8,056 nucleotides of DNA, from the NCBI GenBank assembly GCA_903854805.1, contig CAINXK010000443.1, positions 1-8,056 on the forward strand. Direction: 5' to 3'. This document shows positions 1 through 5,507 of the stretch, piece by piece (positions within the stretch are counted from its first letter, which is position 1; every line of letters starts with the position of its first letter). The DNA comes from an uncultured Anaerolineae bacterium (lineage in GTDB: Bacteria > Chloroflexota > Anaerolineae > Anaerolineales > Villigracilaceae). The notes beneath the pieces were generated by a model, which was not told the DNA's origin, did not search any database, and worked only from the letters and a program-made list of their open reading frames with translations. The position numbers were made by a program, and so were the translations under genes.

Positions 1-256
1 CCAGCCAGCACGCCAGATGCGTAAGGTCCTGAAAAATATTCAGCATCAATTCTTTGCCCGTGGCGAAGGTGTTTGCCTTGCTACCCTGACTTCTCCTGGC
101 AAGTTTGCAGCACCTATCGGTGTGGGATTTGGAATTTGGATAAGCATGGTGCCGCTTTTGCGGGTGGGCTGGATACCTTTTTCGGTTTGAGTGACTGACT
201 GGTGCTCGGAATGAATGGCATCCAAATCAAAAAACAAAACTGATCCCAAGCGCGCA
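1..256. other. Left-edge region with no recognised gene
   Basis: This stretch lies downstream of the lipoprotein gene. Several frames stay open for part of it. One plus-strand frame is open from the edge to a TGA at 188-190, another plus-strand frame runs from after a TAA at 22-24 to a TGA at 196-198, and there is a 67-codon minus-strand frame at 46-249. None gives a protein I recognise. They overlap one another, so at most one can be real. A plus-strand gene end converging on the lipoprotein gene is possible but cannot be shown from this fragment. Confidence 0.3.
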
Positions 257-259
257 TCA
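229..259 (-). terminator. Weak candidate terminator of the lipoprotein gene
   Basis: Reading the minus strand, the stop codon region gives TGAT (259-256), then eleven bases, then ATCA (244-241), followed at once by GTTTTGTTTTTT (240-229). The T-rich run is good but the stem is only four base pairs. This is a tentative intrinsic terminator. Confidence 0.25.
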
Positions 260-1801
260 CTGCGTTTTTTGGATGGTTACCAGGTACCAGACCCCTTCTT
301 TTTGCGCGTAGAACTGAATCCCGTTGGAAATTCTTCTAGCCCTGTAAGTAGCGAGGTCACAGCACAGGTCTCCGTGGATGATATCCTGATATTGAAACGG
401 GAATGTCTGATCAGCATAGACCATGCCATAGGCTTGACCCTGGCGCATTATAAAAAAAGGTTTGTCGTTGATCACTTGCCAGGCAAAAATTTCATCAAAT
501 CCCAGCTTGAGATTTTGTACTGCGCCATCCTGCATCAGTACGTTGGATACTTGCACAAACCAGTGTTCTTTCCAGCTCCAGAATCGGCGCAGAGGGATAC
601 CCGATTGACCGATCCTCGGTACATTCAAGCTTTGGACCACACTTTCATTGCTGCTGATATCAATCCGATTCGGAAATTCTTCAAACCTGGTCAGGTTTGC
701 GCCGAGCCAGACAGAATTGAAACTAACTTTAGAATTTTCAAGCGTTCGCATGGAATTCCAGCGGACTTCGTGGTTGTGGTCTTGGCTACGTACCCACAGA
801 ATAAAATCATCACCGGCCGTATTGACTGAGACCGCGCTAAAGTAACTGATATGCTCGATAAGCAGGGCCTCGCCTTTATACAGGTCAATGCTTGGGTTAT
901 TAAACGGAGAAACCACCAGCCTGTAGCCAAAGGGTGCCAGGTCGCGGTTGCTATCTTTTACGAGCAGATCGATTTCATCGTGTTGTGCGGAGCTCGGTTC
1001 TTTAATATTTAGAGCCCAAAGCCTGGACTGAAATCCTTCAAAATCCAGCCAGGGATCACAACTGGCATTTGCAATGGATTGTTCAGTGATCACGAATTCA
1101 CCCAGCTGGTATGTGCTGATTGCCGCGACCCTGGGCGTCTCTTTGCAAGTTGACGAGTCGTGATATTTGCCAGAAGAATTCTGCGGGCTGGTATTGATAA
1201 ATTGCAGGCTGCTGAAGATTCCTGCGAAATGGGCACTATCGGCGCGTAAGATAATTACCCGGTTGTGTTCTTCCGGATATGGAGCGTGCCCATAAAAAAC
1301 CGTTTGCGAGCCGTCCGGGCTGGATGGCGAGACTATGCAGCCATGGTTAATCTTAGTATCCACATCGGCAATCCTGCCAAAGTCATTATCGATAGTGGGG
1401 TGGTTTCCGTAAATGACTTTATTATCCGGGTTATTGGCGTCCAGGATGCAAAGTGTATCGATCTGTTCGAAAATGGAAGACTGGTGAAAGAGGCTTGAAA
1501 TTTCGAAAAAACCATCTGGTCCGCTCATGCGCAGGCTGACCGGCGTGCTGGTCTGTGTCTGCCAGTTCTGCGGGTAGCGCAGATTTATATTCATTGTCGG
1601 GTCAGTGTAGCGTTGCCAGCTTGCGGGCAGTTGGGTGGCAGGTATCCGGGTGGGCATTTTCGCCCTGTTTGCGCCCAGCGTACCCGCTGGTGAGGGTGTC
1701 CTGGTTGGGACCGGCACAGGGGTGAGCGGTCCACAGGCAGCCAGGCAAGCCAGCACGATTACACAGCTGATCAACTTGTTGATAATTCGCATGTGTCTCA
1801 T
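257..1801 (-). CDS. Secreted lipoprotein of unknown function
   Basis: This 514-residue protein begins with a classic lipoprotein signal: basic residues, a hydrophobic core at about 9-19, then a lipobox L20-A21-A22-C23. It should be lipidated on Cys23 and anchored outside the cytoplasmic membrane. Residues 25-60 form a Pro/Thr-rich linker, common in Chloroflexota surface proteins. Residues 61-80 (ending YPQNW) resemble the opening of small beta-rich modules seen in other secreted proteins, where an 'aromatic-Pro-x-x-Trp' stretch is typical. The last ~55 residues hold a Cys-Cys pair (480-481) and an aromatic ending with FYAQ and VWYLV. I do not recognise an enzyme motif. The ATG at 1801 has AGGA only 2 bases upstream, while Met4 (1792) has it 11 bases upstream, so either may be the start. 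It appears to be transcribed alone; neighbours give no functional clue. The lipoprotein call is firm, the function unknown. Confidence 0.88.
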   Translation of the reverse strand: MRHMRIINKLISCVIVLACLAACGPLTPVPVPTRTPSPAGTLGANRAKMPTRIPATQLPASWQRYTDPTMNINLRYPQNWQTQTSTPVSLRMSGPDGFFEISSLFHQSSIFEQIDTLCILDANNPDNKVIYGNHPTIDNDFGRIADVDTKINHGCIVSPSSPDGSQTVFYGHAPYPEEHNRVIILRADSAHFAGIFSSLQFINTSPQNSSGKYHDSSTCKETPRVAAISTYQLGEFVITEQSIANASCDPWLDFEGFQSRLWALNIKEPSSAQHDEIDLLVKDSNRDLAPFGYRLVVSPFNNPSIDLYKGEALLIEHISYFSAVSVNTAGDDFILWVRSQDHNHEVRWNSMRTLENSKVSFNSVWLGANLTRFEEFPNRIDISSNESVVQSLNVPRIGQSGIPLRRFWSWKEHWFVQVSNVLMQDGAVQNLKLGFDEIFAWQVINDKPFFIMRQGQAYGMVYADQTFPFQYQDIIHGDLCCDLATYRARRISNGIQFYAQKEGVWYLVTIQKTQ

Positions 1802-1864
1802 TTTCCTGAACAGTCTTTGCTACGAAAGAATGGATGACTTTGTCCGGCCAAATCTTTCCAGGTG

Positions 1865-1876
1865 CGCTAGCTAGCG
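1865..1876. repeat. Perfect 12-bp palindrome upstream of the lipoprotein gene
   Basis: CGCTAGCTAGCG reads the same on both strands. It lies 64 bases upstream of the lipoprotein start codon and five bases from the pair of 10-bp direct repeats. Its position and symmetry suit an operator for a dimeric regulator, but no regulator gene is present to support that. Confidence 0.6.
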
Positions 1877-1880
1877 ACCG

Positions 1881-1903
1881 GTATTCTACGGCAGTATTCT
1901 ACG
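1881..1903 (-). repeat. 10-bp direct repeat with -10-like boxes
   Basis: GTATTCTACG occurs at 1881-1890 and again at 1894-1903, a 13-base period. On the minus strand each copy reads CGTAGAATAC and so contains TAGAAT, one base from the TATAAT consensus. Either copy could be a -10 box for the lipoprotein gene about 85-100 bases downstream, but I find no good -35 box at 16-18 bases. They could instead be binding sites for a regulator. Confidence 0.5.
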
Positions 1904-2159
1904 AATCCATTACGGATGTTTTATTATGGCATATTATCCAGCAGGTGTGTTGGGGAAGATGTTCAGTGTCCTGAGCGCAAAAAGACACACTCGGATGCGA
2001 AAAAATCAAATAGATTGCGGTCTTATTGGTGGATTCGGTATCGGCTAAAACCTGCCCTGAGATTGCCACGAAAAATTTCTCTATCAATGAGCAAAAAAAC
2101 CTGGCAGTTGCGTGCAAATATATACAAACTGGATAGGGTCAACCTGTTTTAGCAAACAA

Positions 2160-2201
2160 CTGAGGGTCATTCCCCAGAACGAACCAGGAAATGACCCTCA
2201 G
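2160..2201 (-). terminator. Intrinsic terminator of the ferritin gene
   Basis: CTGAGGGTCATT (2160-2171) and AATGACCCTCAG (2190-2201) form a perfect 12-bp stem with an 18-base loop. It begins 18 bases after the ferritin stop codon. On the minus strand the stem is followed by GTTGTTTGCT, a moderate T-rich run. The stem is strong and well placed; the T run is weaker than ideal. Confidence 0.75.
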
Positions 2202-2219
2202 AGTAATGGTTGTGTTAGC

Positions 2220-2714
2220 TTACTTGCTTCCGCGCTTGCCCAGTTGGTGGTCAAGCTGCAGGACAGCGGTCTCATGCGCTTCGATGCGTTTCATGCTCTC
2301 GATCACATCCGAGGCATTCTTTTCTTCTTCAACCTGCTCGTTGATGAACCACTGCAGCAGTATCTGGACGGGATAGTCTTTTTCTTGCTGGGCAACTTCG
2401 TACAATCCCAGGATGGATTTGGTCACAAATTGCTCATGAGCGTAAACGGCTTTGAAGGCATCCATGGGCCCAGCCCACGAGTTTTCGGGTGCTGCCAGGG
2501 CGCCAAGTGTTACCCTGCCGCCGCGGTCTACAAGATGTTCAAAGAGCTTCATGCCGTGTTCGCGTTCTTCGCCAGCCTGCACGTACATCCATTTGGCTGC
2601 TCCGGGCAAGCCCGTGCTCTCGAAATAAGCCGCCATTGAGAGGTACAGGTAGGAAGAGAACAACTCTTTGTTGATCTGTTCATTAATCGCATTTTCCATT
2701 GTTTTACTAATCAT
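2220..2714 (-). CDS. ftnA: Non-heme ferritin (bacterial ferritin, FtnA type)
   Basis: This 164-residue protein oxidises Fe(II) and stores it as ferric mineral inside a 24-subunit cytosolic cage. It has the usual length and four-helix pattern of bacterial ferritin. The residues of the E. coli FtnA ferroxidase centre occupy the same positions: Glu17, Glu50, His53, Glu94, Gln127 and Glu130, with Glu49, Glu126 and Glu129 also acidic. There is no Met for haem binding set in a bacterioferritin context, so bacterioferritin is less likely. The open frame extends 18 codons further upstream, but the start at 2714 is preferred: AAGGAG lies six bases before this ATG, and the upstream extension would cover the promoter. 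It appears to be a single-gene unit with its own promoter and terminator. Confidence 0.96.
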   Translation of the reverse strand: MISKTMENAINEQINKELFSSYLYLSMAAYFESTGLPGAAKWMYVQAGEEREHGMKLFEHLVDRGGRVTLGALAAPENSWAGPMDAFKAVYAHEQFVTKSILGLYEVAQQEKDYPVQILLQWFINEQVEEEKNASDVIESMKRIEAHETAVLQLDHQLGKRGSK

Positions 2715-2720
2715 AGTGCG

Positions 2721-2726
2721 CTCCTT
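2721..2726 (-). promoter_or_regulatory. Ribosome-binding site fixing the ferritin start
   Basis: AAGGAG on the minus strand, six bases upstream of the ATG at 2714. It is the strongest Shine-Dalgarno sequence in the window, and it rules for this start over the upstream in-frame start at 2768. Confidence 0.85.
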
Positions 2727-2756
2727 TTTTATAATATACCGATGTTTTTCATTTTT

Positions 2757-2784
2757 ATTATATATCAAAGCCCCCGGATTTTAA
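2757..2784 (-). promoter_or_regulatory. Candidate sigma-70-type promoter of the ferritin gene
   Basis: On the minus strand a perfect TATAAT box lies at 2762-2757, and TTAAAA (four of six consensus bases) at 2784-2779, with a 16-base spacer. Transcription would start near 2750, giving a leader of roughly 36 bases that ends in the ribosome-binding site. Two tandem AACCGG hexamers (2783-2794, plus strand) overlap the upstream edge of the -35 box. Confidence 0.55.
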
Positions 2785-3016
2785 CCGGAACCGGTCTGCA
2801 TGTTTACCAAACATTAATGAAAATGGCCCAACCGGGGTGGAATTTGATTGCGGATGCTTGCGGCTCAGGCATGTGGGTTGCCCTTCGAGTGGATGTTTTT
2901 GCGTTACATTGTTTCGCGTGCACAAAAATATCCATGTAAAAAACTTCAGCTACTGTTTTTCCGTGAATATTCGCAAAAATTATTGACGTTATTTAGTTAG
3001 AGGTTCCTGATTTATT

Positions 3017-3607
3017 TCAAACCAGGCAGGCTGCCAGCACGGCTTCAACCGGATTTTCTTCCGTCACCGCAAATACCCGGATCCCATATACGCCCAATTC
3101 AGCGTTGAGGCGCTCAGTCATGGCGATAAGCCCGGCCCTGCTGGCGATGAATGATGCCGGAGCAACGCCTGGCAGTTTGACCACATTGATCATGATGCCG
3201 GATCCTTGGGCGCGCATGACGCGTCCTGCGCTTTGCATCATCAGCAAAGTGCCAATTGCATTAACTTCAAAGACACGGTGAAGATCCCATTCGTCGATCT
3301 CCAGCAGCGTGGATGGCAGTAGTACATTGGCAGAGTTAACCAGTATATCGATGTGGCCAAAATCATCGCTAACATTGTTGATCATGACCTGTACATCCAC
3401 TTTTTTGGCGATATCGTGAATATAAGCACGGGCATGTCCACCCGCTGCGTTGATGTCTAGCACAACGGGTTCAAGGTTGACTGGTGAAATGTCGTTGGCT
3501 GCCACCTGCGCACCCTGGGCAGCAAAGGCCTGTGCGAGCATGCGCCCGGCGCCTCGTCCCGCACCGGTTATCAGAACTACCTTGCCTGAAAACTTTTTTT
3601 CGTTCAT
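3017..3607 (-). CDS. Short, divergent short-chain dehydrogenase/reductase-like protein, probably without SDR catalysis
   Basis: The protein is 196 residues from Met at 3607; Met at 3613 is possible, but AAAGG abuts that ATG while it lies six bases before 3607. Numbering from 3613, the cofactor half is intact: TGAGRGAG (16-23), Asp41 after beta-2 suggesting NAD(H), Asp67, NSAN (93-96, usual NNAG) and Asn118 of the catalytic tetrad. The active site is not. The INxSS stretch reads INVVK, so Ser is replaced by Lys146. The YxxxK motif reads FIASR, so Tyr is Phe155 and Lys is Arg159. After YGIRV (176-180) the usual PG loop and substrate lid are missing; the chain ends about 50 residues short of a typical 250. 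It may bind a dinucleotide without acting as a classical reductase, or be decaying. It stands alone between the biotin carboxylase and ferritin genes. Confidence 0.85.
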   Translation of the reverse strand: MNEKKFSGKVVLITGAGRGAGRMLAQAFAAQGAQVAANDISPVNLEPVVLDINAAGGHARAYIHDIAKKVDVQVMINNVSDDFGHIDILVNSANVLLPSTLLEIDEWDLHRVFEVNAIGTLLMMQSAGRVMRAQGSGIMINVVKLPGVAPASFIASRAGLIAMTERLNAELGVYGIRVFAVTEENPVEAVLAACLV

Positions 3608-3613
3608 TTTCAT

Positions 3614-3619
3614 CCTTTG
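3614..3619 (-). promoter_or_regulatory. Ribosome-binding site deciding the SDR start
   Basis: CAAAGG on the minus strand directly touches the first ATG (3613) but sits six bases before the second in-frame ATG (3607). Normal spacing favours 3607. Confidence 0.6.
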
Positions 3620-3707
3620 AGGTTGGAACTATTCAGCTACAACCAGAAACCATGTCAGCCCGCTCTTCGCAATCAGGCGGTCTTCGTCTTATTGATCTAA
3701 TCCTGGA

Positions 3708-3736
3708 ATTACCACGATACTTTACCGTGGAGTCAA
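3708..3736 (-). promoter_or_regulatory. Candidate SDR promoter with an inverted repeat in the spacer
   Basis: On the minus strand TTGACT (3736-3731, five of six consensus bases) and GGTAAT (3713-3708, four of six) are 17 bases apart. The inverted repeat CCACG/CGTGG (3712-3716 and 3726-3730 on the plus strand) fills the spacer and overlaps the -10 box. A start near 3701 would leave a leader of about 94 bases. Confidence 0.4.
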
Positions 3737-3794
3737 GGAGATTGTCAGGCTGAGTTGGCTGTTACTTGATTGCAGTCCTGTAATGGGTTTGCCC

Positions 3795-3815
3795 GGTACG
3801 TGGTTGAGGCGTACC
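3795..3815. repeat. 6-bp inverted repeat, GGTACG/CGTACC
   Basis: GGTACG (3795-3800) and CGTACC (3810-3815) can pair around a 9-base loop. On the minus strand, the strand of the operon, no T run follows, so it is a poor terminator for the carboxylase operon. On the plus strand TTTATCATTT follows, but no plus-strand gene precedes it. Confidence 0.4.
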
Positions 3816-3847
3816 TTTATCATTTCGGCGAAAATTGATTCAAGCCA

Positions 3848-3880
3848 TTTGACAGGATTTTAATTTTTGACAGGATTTTA
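3848..3880. repeat. Tandem direct repeat, two 15-bp copies
   Basis: TTTGACAGGATTTTA occurs at 3848-3862 and again, identical, at 3866-3880, separated by ATT (period 18). It lies 77-109 bases after the biotin carboxylase stop and about 240 bases upstream of the SDR gene. Each copy contains TTGACA, but I find no matching -10 box on the plus strand. Confidence 0.75.
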
Positions 3881-3956
3881 GCACTTTTGGACCAATGTTT
3901 ACTTGCTCGAATAGGTATTTTTGGGGTTGAGTGTGTCTTCATTAACCAGTCTTGTT

Positions 3957-5480
3957 CTAATGCTTATTCTCGCTTATTCTAAAATGTTGCGTGGACTTCC
4001 AGGGGCTGTACGGATCCCGTTCTGTCCGGGCGAGTCCATCTTGAATGCTGGCATGGGGTTGAGTGTTTTCTGCCAGCGCAGCAGCGATCAGAGCTTCTAT
4101 TTGTGGTTCGGCCCCAGGTTTCCAGCCAGTGAAAACCGATTCAACCCAGCTAGTGGTGACGCTGCCCGCCTGAAAATCAGGGTGTGCCATGACCGCTTGT
4201 AAAAAATTCTGATTGGTGGTTACACCGTGGATTACAAGTTGTCCCAGCGCGATCTGCATGCGACGGATACTTGCCAGACGGTTTTCGGCGTGAACAATTA
4301 ACTTGGCCAGCAGTGGGTCATAGAAATGACCGACCTGGCTGCCCAGCGTTACACCCGAATCCAGCCGGATACCTGGCCCGCACGGTTCGACATACGCAAG
4401 AATTTGGCCGGTGGCCGGTAAAAAGCCGCCTGCAACGTCTTCTGCATACAGGCGGCATTCAATGGCGTGTCCGCGTTGGATCAAATCAGATTGGGAAAAT
4501 GGCAGAGGCTGACCGGCCGCGATGCGAATTTGCCATTGGACCAGGTCCAGCCCGGCCACCAGTTCGGTGATCGGGTGTTCCACCTGTAAGCGCGTATTCA
4601 TTTCCAAAAAATAAAAATTACGCGAGCGTGGATCCACGATGAACTCAACTGTGCCGGCGTTAGTATATCCGACTGCCTGGGCGGCGAGTAATGCGGCTGT
4701 GCCCATGCGGTTGCGTAAGTCCTGGTCCAGCATAGGCGAGGGTGTTTCCTCAATGATTTTTTGATGCCGGCGTTGCAGCGAACATTCGCGTTCAAAAAGA
4801 TGCAAAAGATTTCCGTGCTGGTCGCCCAGGATCTGGAATTCGATATGATGGGCCTGTTCGATATACTTTTCAACCAGCAGCCGGTCGTCGCCGAAGGCAT
4901 TCAGCGATTCACGGCGGGCTGCCGTGACTGCCTCAGCCATTTCGGAGGCTGAATGAACGATGCGCATGCCTTTGCCTCCGCCACCCGCGGAGGCTTTTAC
5001 CAAAACGGGATAACCGATCAACTTTCCAGCCTCAATAAAATCGTTCAGTTCCGACAGGTTTTCCAGACCTGGGATGGTTGGTACACCGGCGGCTTTCATA
5101 CTGATCTTTGCTTCAGCCTTGTCACCCATAGCACGCATGGCTCTGGCTGATGGACCAATAAACGTCAAACCTGCCGTTGTGACCGCTTCGGCAAAACTAG
5201 CATTTTCACAAAGAAAACCATAACCGGGATGGATGGCCCGCGCGCCAGTGTTCTTCGCCGCGGCAATTATCTTTTCGATATTGAGGTAGGATTCTCCGGG
5301 GGCAGAGCCACCCAGCAGCACGGCTTGATCTGCCAGTCGCGTGTGCAGCGCCTGTGCATCGGCCTCTGAATATACGGCCACGGTCTGAATGCCGAGTTCC
5401 TGGCAAGCGCGTATAACACGAATGGCGATCTCGGCGCGGTTGGCAATCAGGATTTTGGTGAAGGGCGGGTAATTTATCAT
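3957..5480 (-). CDS. accC: Biotin carboxylase subunit of an acyl-CoA carboxylase, probably methylcrotonyl-CoA type
   Basis: This 507-residue enzyme uses ATP and bicarbonate to carboxylate biotin on a carrier protein. Domains: N-terminal fold about 6-115 (ILIANRAEIA), ATP-grasp about 119-325, biotin carboxylase C-terminal domain about 337-445. Key residues match E. coli AccC: Lys121, Lys162, the glycine loop GGGGKGM (166-172), His212, Lys241, Glu279, Glu293, Asn295, Arg297 and EH at 301-302. RGEIA is RAEIA here. After 450 the chain follows MCC alpha proteins to PYSPWKSTQHFRIS, the start of the BT domain, then stops; BT and biotin-carrier domains are absent. The ATG at 5480 fits the family start but has no Shine-Dalgarno sequence. 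An in-frame TTG at 5504, three bases past the epimerase stop, would add eight residues. Coupled translation is likely either way. Confidence 0.95.
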   Translation of the reverse strand: MINYPPFTKILIANRAEIAIRVIRACQELGIQTVAVYSEADAQALHTRLADQAVLLGGSAPGESYLNIEKIIAAAKNTGARAIHPGYGFLCENASFAEAVTTAGLTFIGPSARAMRAMGDKAEAKISMKAAGVPTIPGLENLSELNDFIEAGKLIGYPVLVKASAGGGGKGMRIVHSASEMAEAVTAARRESLNAFGDDRLLVEKYIEQAHHIEFQILGDQHGNLLHLFERECSLQRRHQKIIEETPSPMLDQDLRNRMGTAALLAAQAVGYTNAGTVEFIVDPRSRNFYFLEMNTRLQVEHPITELVAGLDLVQWQIRIAAGQPLPFSQSDLIQRGHAIECRLYAEDVAGGFLPATGQILAYVEPCGPGIRLDSGVTLGSQVGHFYDPLLAKLIVHAENRLASIRRMQIALGQLVIHGVTTNQNFLQAVMAHPDFQAGSVTTSWVESVFTGWKPGAEPQIEALIAAALAENTQPHASIQDGLARTERDPYSPWKSTQHFRISENKH

Positions 5481-5507
5481 TAATAAACAATCGTCGCTAT
5501 GCAATAT

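Larger units (their letters stand above)
1802..2219. other. Intergenic region between lipoprotein and ferritin genes
   Basis: About 418 bases with no convincing gene. Short open frames occur at 1899-2117 (minus, TTG start) and 1916-2152 (plus). They overlap, lack ribosome-binding sites that I can see, and encode nothing recognisable. The region holds the ferritin terminator at its right end, and a palindrome and direct repeats close to the lipoprotein gene. Confidence 0.5.
2715..3016. other. Intergenic region between ferritin and SDR genes
   Basis: About 302 bases. The left part holds the ferritin ribosome-binding site and promoter. The rest contains no convincing gene; a 65-codon plus-strand frame at 2742-2939 overlaps the promoter and encodes nothing recognisable. 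Near the SDR end there is an AT-rich part with a short palindrome, GAATATTC at 2965-2972, flanked by T and A runs. No clear terminator for the SDR gene was found. Confidence 0.5.
3608..3956. other. Intergenic region between SDR and biotin carboxylase genes
   Basis: About 349 bases. It holds a candidate SDR promoter, an inverted repeat and a tandem direct repeat. I translated the minus strand just after the biotin carboxylase stop in the other frames and found no BT-domain continuation. No biotin-carrier gene with a biotinylation motif was recognised. No clear intrinsic terminator for the operon is visible. Confidence 0.55.

Noticed and set aside
215..829. 204-codon open frame on the plus strand
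   Set aside because: It lies antisense inside the lipoprotein gene, whose signal peptide, lipobox and linker support the minus strand. The translation shows no recognisable domain.
1899..2152. Small overlapping open frames between lipoprotein and ferritin genes
   Set aside because: They lie on opposite strands, have no visible ribosome-binding site, one starts with TTG, and neither translation resembles a known protein.
2112..2639. 175-codon plus-strand frame across the ferritin gene
   Set aside because: It is antisense to a ferritin with every ferroxidase residue in place and crosses the terminator hairpin.
2733..2768. Alternative ferritin promoter using TTGATA (2768-2763) and TATATT (2738-2733)
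   Set aside because: The spacer would be 24 bases, too long for a sigma-70-type promoter, and the -10 box would nearly touch the ribosome-binding site.
3600..3613. MKMNE at the SDR start resembles the biotinylation motif of a carrier protein
   Set aside because: The frame has a TAG 18 bases upstream of the ATG and none of the surrounding carrier sequence. The stretch precedes a Rossmann fold, so the match is chance.
3614..3956. Frameshifted remainder of the biotin carboxylase (BT or carrier domain)
   Set aside because: Other minus-strand frames after the stop close quickly or give no BT- or carrier-like sequence, and the space is too short for both domains.
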